In this document: piece by piece, positions 5,268-11,450 of the stretch | Position numbering within the stretch: position 1 is the first letter of the stretch | Layout of the letters: every line of letters starts with the position of its first letter | Source: an uncultured Armatimonadota bacterium | Lineage (GTDB): Bacteria; Armatimonadota; Fimbriimonadia; Fimbriimonadales; Fimbriimonadaceae | Assembly (NCBI GenBank): GCA_946478935.1 | Contig: CAMLEL010000035.1 | Location: 1 to 11,450 of the forward strand | DNA: 11,450 bases | Direction of reading: 5' to 3' | The notes under the pieces: generated by a model | The model's input: the letters and a program-made list of their open reading frames with translations, nothing else | Told to the model about the DNA's origin: nothing | Databases searched by the model: none | Translations under genes and position numbers: made by a program

Positions 5268-7528
5268 TTCAGTAGATTCGTTAGTTCAGTCAGCAATGCA
5301 GAACCGGCTGCGTTTCGGGCGAAGCCACTGGGTTGAATCCCCAATCCACCATAGGGTCGAAGCGTCGTGATAATCGCGCTTCCGTGAGACCCGATGGCAC
5401 GGATCATCACCGGCGCTTCGTCATAAGTTCTTACGTCAACTCGGTTCAAAAGAGTCTCGGTCCTTGCGGTCGGTGGCATAAACTCCGCAATAAATGCAGG
5501 GTCAATGACCAAATCGCCAGAAACGGCAAGAAGCCGTTCCCACTGGTTTTCAAAGGGCGCATCTGCCGAAAACTCGTAAGTCGCTTCTCTCCAGAATGGC
5601 GCTGGCTTTGTGCCTTGACCATTTAGGAATACCAACGTGCTCCCACCCGATTCCAGCCGATTGGCCATTCGATCCCAGCCGCCAATTTGAATGAGGCATT
5701 CGCCGTCGCCAAATTTGGCGTCACCAGCAAGTCCTTGTGGATCATCGATGGACCACTGACCAAAGTCCGGCATTTCTTCGACGAAAAACTTCCAATCATT
5801 GGTAGCGGAACCAAACTCTGTGAACAGCCGATACTCGCCCGGTTGATCACAGAACCATGAAACCTGACCGACCTGCATGGAAGTGAGTTCCGAGAGTCCC
5901 GGGCCCTCCATTGCGCCACGTGCCAAAGCCTTACCAGATGAATCCTCGATCCGCCACGTCAATCCGCCTTGACACTTGGATTCAGAGTGAAGCCCGACTT
6001 GAAAGTAGATCTGTCCAGTGAAGTGATTGAATGGATCGCGCCAGCCGGGCCGATTTCCACCGTGCACCCACGGCGGGCGTCGGGACGGGATGAGGAATAG
6101 TGTTTTAGGCCCATTCCAGGATTTGCACTCATCTGGTGAGAATCGAAGTCGATCCCAATCGTCGATGAATCCGGATGTTGAAATCGGCGTGTCACGCCAA
6201 CCCGTAATCACGTAACCGCTGATCGAGTCGCGAGACCGAACCCATTCGTGAACCGTTTTCCGCACGAACAGAGCCTTTTCTCGGCTCGAAGCCATCAGCT
6301 TTTCATGTCGGACCATCTCATCACCGTTGGCAAGCGGGCTCAACGGCAGGAACCTGGGTAAATCGTGCTGCCAGCGGACCCCGACATCATTCAGCTCGGG
6401 CATTGCGCTGGCCCAATAGGGGCGCTCGTCATGGAGCCTCACCAAGTCCCGATGCACGTCGAGATCGTTGAACTCCCCCAGCAAGATCGGCTGCTGCGGA
6501 CGAGGTCCGGGCACTAGAGAGTCCAGCACTGGCGGAGAGAAGGGCGTGTCGCAGTAGGGGTGGAAATCGAAGAAGTGCCCAAATTCTCGGAGGTCCCCAC
6601 CATACATCTCAGCGCCGCCCGAGTTGTCCTTCACAAGGGGTGAGCCGGTAAGGTTTTTGACAAGCTGGACCAGCCGCTCCCGATACTCGGGAGGGGTCGC
6701 GTGGCTAAGCTCGCAGCCAACAGTCCACACGATGATATTGTCGTGATGGCGATACTGACGCACGATACGCTCGATCTCGTCGGCGATCTCCTGGAGCTTG
6801 TCCGGATCAGATGAGGGATCCCAAAGAGGCAATTCCAACCAAGCCTCCAGACCTTCTTCACGGAGAATCTCAAGATAGCGGTGAGGCGGTACCCATAGGC
6901 AGAATTTAACGAGGTTGAAGCCCAACGATTTAGCCTGCTTCACCTCTCTTCGAATCGTGTCGTCTGGGGCGTTGTGGTGTCCCAATTCGGGGTACCAACC
7001 CCAATGTAGCAAGCCGCGCATATAGAACGGCTTGCCGTCTACGAATATGCGTGAGTCATGGCTAACTCTTGACGGAACCGACGACCCATTGCCGATTTCT
7101 TGTGGAGTTCGAATTTCCACCGCACCCCAGATTCCACCGAAGGTGTGATACACGTAGGGCAAAAACCCGCTGGCAACCTCTTTGACCGGGAATCGCTCAC
7201 CGCCATTCTTGGTAACCGAAACTTGAACGTCTACGGTTTTGCCCATCCACCGATCGAGGGGAACTTGGAATGCATCCCAAATGCCGCGGTGCGTGAGAAC
7301 CTCCTCGTCCGCGATGTGAATGATCGCCTCATAACTGACGCCTTCGAACCACAGGAAACTGGGCTCAGACGGAACGGCGATCGAAGTTCGGTATTGCACT
7401 GGCCCTTCGAATCGGACATCTACATCCTGTCGCCATGCATGAGGGACCTGAACGAGGTGTTGGTCTTCGTCGCCGTAATTCACCTTCCATCCCTGAACCC
7501 TTTCGCCCATTAGGTTCGATTCTTGCAT
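5264..7528 (-). CDS. Glycoside hydrolase family 2-like protein (sugar-binding domain, TIM barrel, GATase-like C-terminus)
   Basis: Predicted exo-acting glycosidase of 754 residues, related to GH2 beta-galactosidase/glucuronidase-type enzymes. Residues about 10-140 form the jelly-roll sugar-binding domain, with the FGGIWGAVEI signature at its end (130-139). The Ig-like domain usual in GH2 seems missing or very short. The TIM barrel starts at FVDGKPFYMRG (162-172). WTVGCEL places the likely acid/base at Glu273, and ILLGEF places the nucleophile at Glu352, 79 residues on, as expected. The C-terminal part (about 505-754) contains two beta-rich stretches and a glutamine-amidotransferase-like segment (GGSTLVFLNG; LRPYGGLG near the end). 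The reading frame extends back to 7660, but that part overlaps the divergent DUF4272 gene and looks unlike a signal peptide. I therefore took ATG 7528 (ATG 7510 is also possible). No signal peptide is seen. The substrate cannot be told from sequence. Confidence 0.85.
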   Translation of the reverse strand: MQESNLMGERVQGWKVNYGDEDQHLVQVPHAWRQDVDVRFEGPVQYRTSIAVPSEPSFLWFEGVSYEAIIHIADEEVLTHRGIWDAFQVPLDRWMGKTVDVQVSVTKNGGERFPVKEVASGFLPYVYHTFGGIWGAVEIRTPQEIGNGSSVPSRVSHDSRIFVDGKPFYMRGLLHWGWYPELGHHNAPDDTIRREVKQAKSLGFNLVKFCLWVPPHRYLEILREEGLEAWLELPLWDPSSDPDKLQEIADEIERIVRQYRHHDNIIVWTVGCELSHATPPEYRERLVQLVKNLTGSPLVKDNSGGAEMYGGDLREFGHFFDFHPYCDTPFSPPVLDSLVPGPRPQQPILLGEFNDLDVHRDLVRLHDERPYWASAMPELNDVGVRWQHDLPRFLPLSPLANGDEMVRHEKLMASSREKALFVRKTVHEWVRSRDSISGYVITGWRDTPISTSGFIDDWDRLRFSPDECKSWNGPKTLFLIPSRRPPWVHGGNRPGWRDPFNHFTGQIYFQVGLHSESKCQGGLTWRIEDSSGKALARGAMEGPGLSELTSMQVGQVSWFCDQPGEYRLFTEFGSATNDWKFFVEEMPDFGQWSIDDPQGLAGDAKFGDGECLIQIGGWDRMANRLESGGSTLVFLNGQGTKPAPFWREATYEFSADAPFENQWERLLAVSGDLVIDPAFIAEFMPPTARTETLLNRVDVRTYDEAPVMIRAIGSHGSAIITTLRPYGGLGIQPSGFARNAAGSALLTELTNLLK

Positions 7529-7577
7529 ATCAGAACTCGGCAAAGGTCTGGCGAACGCTCCGAAATCGGGGATAGTA

Positions 7578-8279
7578 ATGAACGAAGTGCCAAGCAGACT
7601 CGGCAAATTACTCCGCACCTTCCGCCATGCGCCTCGCAAGCCGGAACAATTGAAGAACATCGACCCTTGGGTCGTTCGCTCGAAGTCGCTTGGTCGCGCG
7701 GAAGCCCTGGGCTATGTGGTGCGACCGGAGCTGCGGTTGATCGATCGGCCGGAATCGCGCCGTTCCAAGGATGAAATTGTTGACCGGATCCTATGCCTCC
7801 ATGCTGTGAGCGCTACGGCAAAGGGATTTGACGCTGGGCAGGCGAAAGAGTGGCTCGCAAGCGAAAACGCAATCGAAGCGCTGTCTCCTTCGGAAGTTGT
7901 GATGCTCTCAAACACTCCGAATGCCGAAAGTGTGAGCTTTTGGGAGGAAAGTATCTGGACCTTGCTCTGGGTACTCGGAGTTGTGAGGAGACTTGATTTT
8001 GGAAGTGAGGCAAGTGGCGATATGCACTTTCTGCTGCCAGATTTGAAGAAGCATGAGTCCGCAATCGAGCTTCGGGAGCGTGAACGGCTAAGACAAGTCC
8101 GGGTGATTTTTCAACACCTCGACCTTGCATTCTGCCTACAACACTCAGTCGAAGATGCCAATTCGGCTCACCACCGCATCCCTGGCGATGTGGACCCGCA
8201 GGTGATCTTGCATCGCCGAAAAGCTTTGGAGTGGCTGATTGGCCATGACGATTGGGATGATGTTCGGCTCGATACCTGA
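7578..8279 (+). CDS. DUF4272 domain-containing protein
   Basis: A 233-residue, apparently cytoplasmic protein of the DUF4272 family, whose function is unknown. Family marks visible here are the helical start with repeated Arg/Ala (SLGRAEALGYVV, then DEIVDRILCLHAV), the Trp-rich core FWEESIWTLLWVLGVV (121-136), and the C-terminal VILHRRKALEWLIG (209-222) followed by DDWDDVRLDT. No signal peptide or membrane segment is seen. The region 160-180 is highly charged. A GGGG stretch at 7568-7571 lies 6 nt before the ATG and may serve as the ribosome site. It is divergent from the glycosidase across only 49 bp, so the two probably share a promoter region. It precedes nuoG by 65 bp, but nuoG has its own promoter-like sequence, so no functional link is claimed. 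Confidence 0.8.
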   Translation: MNEVPSRLGKLLRTFRHAPRKPEQLKNIDPWVVRSKSLGRAEALGYVVRPELRLIDRPESRRSKDEIVDRILCLHAVSATAKGFDAGQAKEWLASENAIEALSPSEVVMLSNTPNAESVSFWEESIWTLLWVLGVVRRLDFGSEASGDMHFLLPDLKKHESAIELRERERLRQVRVIFQHLDLAFCLQHSVEDANSAHHRIPGDVDPQVILHRRKALEWLIGHDDWDDVRLDT

Positions 8280-8306
8280 TTGACCCCATGCGCCGGAATC
8301 TATGAT
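8280..8306 (+). promoter_or_regulatory. Candidate promoter of nuoG
   Basis: TTGACC (8280-8285, 5 of 6 to the -35 consensus) and TATGAT (8301-8306, 5 of 6 to the -10 consensus) are separated by 15 nt, a little shorter than ideal. Transcription would begin near 8313, about 32 nt before the nuoG ATG. The hexamers begin one base after the DUF4272 stop, so nuoG can be expressed independently. Consensus match only. Confidence 0.4.
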
Positions 8307-8333
8307 GCCTGGGTAGACTCCCGGCAGCAATTC

Positions 8334-8338
8334 AAGGA
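8334..8338 (+). promoter_or_regulatory. Ribosome binding site of nuoG
   Basis: AAGGA lies 6 nt before the ATG at 8345, a good Shine-Dalgarno match and spacing. It supports this start codon. Confidence 0.6.
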
Positions 8339-8344
8339 TCGTAA

Positions 8345-10330
8345 ATGGCAGCGGCAGTTCAAGCGGAAACCGTCAATATCACCATCAACGACATCGAGCT
8401 CGCGGTACCCCAGGGTGAGCTGATCGTCGAGTCCGTTAAGCGCTTGGGATTGGAAATCCCCATCTTCTGCTACCACCCACGGATGAAGCCGGTGGGCATG
8501 TGCCGCATGTGCATCATCGAAGTCGGCTTCAAACAGCCGGATGGAACGATCCGCAAGATGCCCAAGCCTCAGGCGGCCTGCACCCTTCCTGCGAGCGAGG
8601 GGATGGCCGTTTACACAGACTCCGAGATGGTGCATCGAGATCGCAGAGGAGTGTTGGAATTCCTTCTGATCAATCACCCGCTCGACTGCCCGATTTGCGA
8701 TCGTGGCGGCGAATGTCCGCTGCAAAACAACACGCTCTTCTATGGCCCGAGCACGAGCCGGTACGTAGAGTTGAAGCGTCACGCGCCGAAGGCGTTTCCA
8801 CTCAGTAAATATGTCACTCTGGACCTTGAACGCTGCATCCAATGCGGTCGATGCGTGAGGTTCACCGAGGAGATTTCAGGCGACGCGCAACTAGCTTTTC
8901 GCTTCCGCGGCGCGAATATGCAGCCATCGACCTTCGAGTTGCGGGAATTCGAATCGAAGTTCTCCGGCAACGTGATCGAGATATGTCCGGTCGGCGCGTT
9001 GACTTCTTCTGAGTACCGCTTCCGGGCGCGCCCGTGGGACCTGGAAACCAAGCCCGGTATCTGCACGCTATGCAGCAACGGCTGTAACATCTGGTTCGAC
9101 TACCGAGTCGGCAAAATGGTGCGAATCAACGGTCGAACCAATGAAGCCGTTAATGAGGAATGGACTTGCGATCGCGGCAAGTTCGGTCACGACTTTTACA
9201 ATTCCGAATCCAGGCTGACCGTTCCACTCGTTCGGCAGGGCGATCAGTTGGTGGAATCAAATTGGGCGCGAGCCTATTCTGAGGTCATTCGCGCATTCTC
9301 GCAAGGTGGCGACCAGGTGGCGATGCTGGGAGGCTCAGAGAATAGCAACGAAGATCAGTTCCTTGCCAATCGCCTGATGACGGAAGTGTTTGGTTCCACG
9401 CACCTCGACCACCAGATGGAAGTGGATATGGACCCGAGTGTCGTCAACAATACGATCGCTTCGATCGAGAATGCAAAGTCGATCTTCGTATTCGGGACGG
9501 CTTTGGCTCTCGAACTTCCAATGGTCTTTTTGCGCGTGCGGAAGGCATGGTTTGATCATGGCGCCAGGGTCATCGTTGCGCATCACGAGCCGACTGACGT
9601 CGACAGTTTTGCCGACATCGTGCTCCGGTATCGTCCAGGTTCTGAAGCCTCGCTTGAGAAAGCTCTGGCGAGTCAAATGAGCTTGGAGGATGCGGAGCGC
9701 GAGACGGGGGTTCCGGCAGACAAGATCACGGCCGCGAGAGAAGCCTTGAGCGACGCCGTCGTCATCACGAGCGAGAACACCAAGATCGGTGCCAATCTGG
9801 CCAGCCTGCCAGGAATCCACTTTAACTCTTACAGCCTTCGGTGTAATGATGAGGGCGCGGCCCGGCTATTCAAAGGAAAGGGCAAGAATGCGAAAGAGAT
9901 CCTAGAAGGGGCTGCCAACGGTCAGATTAAGAGTCTGTGGCTATTCGGGATCAATCCGTTCGATGTCTATCCGGATCGGGACTTGGTCCAGCGGGCTTTG
10001 GAGAACGTGGAGTTTCTGGTCTACCAGGGCATCGACACTTCTGAGGCCCTCCACTATGCCAGCGTTGTCTTGCCCCAAACGGCTCCGGCCGAACAGGACG
10101 GTACTTACACGAACTGCGAGAGGCGGGTTCAAAGAATGGAGCCGGTGTTAGACCCTAAGGGTGAAGCGAAGCCAGCCTGGAGGATCTTTAGCGAAGTCTA
10201 CGTGCGCTTGAAGCCGTCCACCCCTTATTTCAATCCGGGGGAAGTCATGGACGAGATTGCGCGGAGAAATCCTGCCTTCGCCGGTGCAACCTATCGGTCG
10301 ATCCCCAGCGAAGGCGTCCTCATCGCTTAG
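8345..10330 (+). CDS. nuoG: NADH-quinone oxidoreductase subunit G (complex I)
   Basis: Iron-sulfur subunit of the peripheral arm of complex I, 661 residues, passing electrons from NADH towards quinone. The N-terminal 2Fe-2S ferredoxin domain has Cys42, 53, 56 and 79 (cluster N1b). The next 4Fe-4S site uses His111 with Cys115, 118 and 124 (N3, in NHPLDCPICDRGGECPLQ). Cys164, 167 and 170 with Cys214 in EICPVGA form N4. Cys240, 243, 247 and 275 fit the optional N7 cluster (spacing x2, x3, x27), which only some bacteria keep. The remainder (about 290-600) is the molybdopterin-oxidoreductase-like domain, ending in QGIDTSEALHYASVVLPQTAPAEQDGTYTNCERRVQ, typical of the group although no cofactor is bound in complex I. 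Other nuo genes are absent on both sides, so this copy lies outside a standard nuo operon. Formate-dehydrogenase-like and NAD-reducing hydrogenase subunits share this layout but are less likely. Confidence 0.9.
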   Translation: MAAAVQAETVNITINDIELAVPQGELIVESVKRLGLEIPIFCYHPRMKPVGMCRMCIIEVGFKQPDGTIRKMPKPQAACTLPASEGMAVYTDSEMVHRDRRGVLEFLLINHPLDCPICDRGGECPLQNNTLFYGPSTSRYVELKRHAPKAFPLSKYVTLDLERCIQCGRCVRFTEEISGDAQLAFRFRGANMQPSTFELREFESKFSGNVIEICPVGALTSSEYRFRARPWDLETKPGICTLCSNGCNIWFDYRVGKMVRINGRTNEAVNEEWTCDRGKFGHDFYNSESRLTVPLVRQGDQLVESNWARAYSEVIRAFSQGGDQVAMLGGSENSNEDQFLANRLMTEVFGSTHLDHQMEVDMDPSVVNNTIASIENAKSIFVFGTALALELPMVFLRVRKAWFDHGARVIVAHHEPTDVDSFADIVLRYRPGSEASLEKALASQMSLEDAERETGVPADKITAAREALSDAVVITSENTKIGANLASLPGIHFNSYSLRCNDEGAARLFKGKGKNAKEILEGAANGQIKSLWLFGINPFDVYPDRDLVQRALENVEFLVYQGIDTSEALHYASVVLPQTAPAEQDGTYTNCERRVQRMEPVLDPKGEAKPAWRIFSEVYVRLKPSTPYFNPGEVMDEIARRNPAFAGATYRSIPSEGVLIA

Positions 10331-11337
10331 CCGCGTTTCTTCTTGACCGGAACTGGAGCAGGCTCAGCCTGTGTGGGGGTCAACGCATAAATCTGCATGA
10401 AGTCGTTCACGCCGACCGTCGCCAGGTATTTACCATCGGATGTGAAGGCAATCGGAGACCCCACGCCGCTTTGATCGTCGAGTTGGGCCAACTGCTTCAT
10501 CGATTTCGGATCCCAAAGGCGAACGGTTCGGTCCGGGGAACCTGTTGCGGCGATGCGACCACTGGGTGCGAAAGCTACATTGGTAACGAAGTCCATATGG
10601 CCCCTGAGCGTTCCGAGGCGCTTGAAGCCCTTCGCTTCAAAGATGACCGCATTGCCACTCTTTTCGCCCGTTAGAATGAGTGATCCCGCTTTGTTCCAGC
10701 TGACGTCGAGCTGGCCCTGGGGATCGGCCGTCAGGAAATTGACGACTTTTGCGCCGGCGGCGGTCTGGCGGTAGAGCCGTGCGCTGGCGGTAAGGGTTGC
10801 GCTCAGGAATGAATCGGTTTTCGGGTGGAAAGTTGCCCCATAGAAGTTTGCGCCCTTACCGAGCACTTCGCCGACTTTCTTGCCGCTGGGGATACTCCAA
10901 ACAAGGATGCGATCATCTTTGCCGGTGCTGATGAGAAGACTGCGGGGATGGTTGAAGCTCAGTTCCTGAATACCGCGCTGATGGCTGCCGTAAATCAGCT
11001 TGACCTGTTTGCCAGTGCGAGCATCCCACAAGAAAATTCGTGCGGATTCGTCGCCCGAAGCTATGTAAGTCCCATCGTCGCTCCATGCGACTGCATAGGC
11101 TGGTTGAGGATGCCCGGTAAAGGACCGAATCGTTTTAAAGGTCTTCGCGTCAATAATGCGAACCGTTCGGTCTTCAAGGGTAACCGCGATCTGGCTGCCA
11201 GTTGGCGAAGGAGCGTAGGCGAGGGGCCGAATCCCTTGTAGCTCGCGCACCCGTTTGACCGAAAATGCCGGGGCGGCGGGCTTGGCCGAGGCTGATTGGG
11301 CGACGGCAAAAGTTGCGAGAGCAGTAACTACGAGCAT
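10327..11337 (-). CDS. Secreted WD40 repeat beta-propeller protein
   Basis: A 336-residue exported protein made almost wholly of WD40 repeats, about seven blades between residues 34 and 318. Clear blade ends are IFLWDARTGK (101-110), ILVWSIPSGK (144-153), TVRLWDPKSM (271-280) and MQIYALT (314-320). GH dipeptides start several blades (TGHPQP, RGHMDF), and GDES/GKDDR/GSPDR turns fit the family. Such propellers act as protein-binding platforms, not enzymes. The signal peptide MLVVTALATFAVAQSASA lacks basic residues at its start and could be cut after Ala13 or Ala18. The C-terminus is Pro-rich, then basic (VKKKRG). I took ATG 11337 and not the frame opening at 11442, because it has a strong ribosome site and begins the signal peptide. 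Its TAA overlaps the nuoG TAG. The partner is unknown. Confidence 0.85.
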   Translation of the reverse strand: MLVVTALATFAVAQSASAKPAAPAFSVKRVRELQGIRPLAYAPSPTGSQIAVTLEDRTVRIIDAKTFKTIRSFTGHPQPAYAVAWSDDGTYIASGDESARIFLWDARTGKQVKLIYGSHQRGIQELSFNHPRSLLISTGKDDRILVWSIPSGKKVGEVLGKGANFYGATFHPKTDSFLSATLTASARLYRQTAAGAKVVNFLTADPQGQLDVSWNKAGSLILTGEKSGNAVIFEAKGFKRLGTLRGHMDFVTNVAFAPSGRIAATGSPDRTVRLWDPKSMKQLAQLDDQSGVGSPIAFTSDGKYLATVGVNDFMQIYALTPTQAEPAPVPVKKKRG

Positions 11338-11342
11338 GTGTT

Positions 11343-11347
11343 CCTCC
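11343..11347 (-). promoter_or_regulatory. Strong ribosome binding site that decides the WD40 gene start
   Basis: On the minus strand GGAGG (complement of 11343-11347) stands 5 nt before the ATG at 11337, the best Shine-Dalgarno in the window. It rules in favour of the 336-residue product over the 371-residue frame starting at 11442. Confidence 0.75.
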
Positions 11348-11450
11348 GTGAACAGATAAGGTTTGGACGCATGGGAAAAGGGGCCGGTTCGGCCGCTTCT
11401 ATCTTTTACGCTTGTCACAAACCAGGTGTTCGGAGGCGTCACCCCGAGCA

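Noticed and set aside
4773..5336. 187-codon plus-strand open frame
   Set aside because: Antisense across the DUF1460 gene and the end of the glycosidase, both of which show clear family motifs; no domain in the frame itself.
7529..7660. 44-codon N-terminal extension of the glycosidase
   Set aside because: It would overlap the start of the divergent DUF4272 gene by 83 bp, and its sequence is neither a signal peptide nor part of the sugar-binding domain.
8300..8842. 180-codon minus-strand open frame
   Set aside because: Antisense to the iron-sulfur part of nuoG, low-complexity Arg/His/Ala composition, no motif.
9335..9820. 161-codon minus-strand open frame
   Set aside because: Antisense to nuoG with no domain or ribosome site.
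11382..11394. GGCCG-GTT-CGGCC hairpin followed on the minus strand by CC and TTTT
   Set aside because: The stem is only 5 bp and the T-run only 4; it could be a weak terminator of an upstream gene outside the window, but this cannot be supported.
11338..11442. 35-codon N-terminal extension of the WD40 protein
   Set aside because: The internal ATG at 11337 has a strong GGAGG site and starts a signal peptide; the extension would bury that signal.

Overview
The window looks like an ordinary chromosomal stretch from a moderately GC-rich, free-living bacterium. The best clue to its identity is the prepilin-like gene at 944-1753. Its N-terminal signature ([10 protein letters not shown], then [10 protein letters not shown]) and its YATDYDD segment are typical of the many pseudopilins of Armatimonadota, particularly Fimbriimonas-like lineages. 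This assignment is an inference from remembered family patterns and was not tested by a search. I see no transposase, phage gene, CRISPR array, tRNA or rRNA.

Layout from left to right. A minus-strand regulator with an XRE-type helix-turn-helix and a cupin domain (35-784) faces a plus-strand cluster of a pseudopilin (944-1753), a secreted TlpA-like thioredoxin protein (1761-2993) and a tRNA CCA-nucleotidyltransferase with an HD domain (3040-4401). The divergent region 785-943 carries a perfect 12-bp inverted repeat that I propose as an operator. A minus-strand pair follows: a family-2-like glycoside hydrolase (5264-7528) whose stop overlaps the start of a secreted DUF1460/NlpC-P60-like cysteine hydrolase (4398-5267). 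Divergent from that pair is a DUF4272 protein (7578-8279), then nuoG of respiratory complex I (8345-10330) with its own promoter-like sequence. A secreted WD40 beta-propeller protein (10327-11337, minus) closes the window.

How they fit together. Most genes are small, separate transcription units. Only three links look meaningful: the regulator and its palindrome beside the pseudopilin/TlpA unit, the ATGA-coupled glycosidase/DUF1460 pair (possibly glycan or cell-wall breakdown), and nuoG standing apart from other complex I genes. Both convergent gene pairs overlap by exactly 4 bp at their stop codons. All three predicted secreted proteins have Ala-Gln at or near the likely signal-peptidase site.

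I found no clearly new multi-gene system. The points most worth a second look are the Ala|Gln signal-peptide pattern, the divergent-promoter palindrome, the glycosidase with Gly-Cys-Glu where Gly-Asn-Glu is usual, and the orphan nuoG that keeps the four N7 cysteines.
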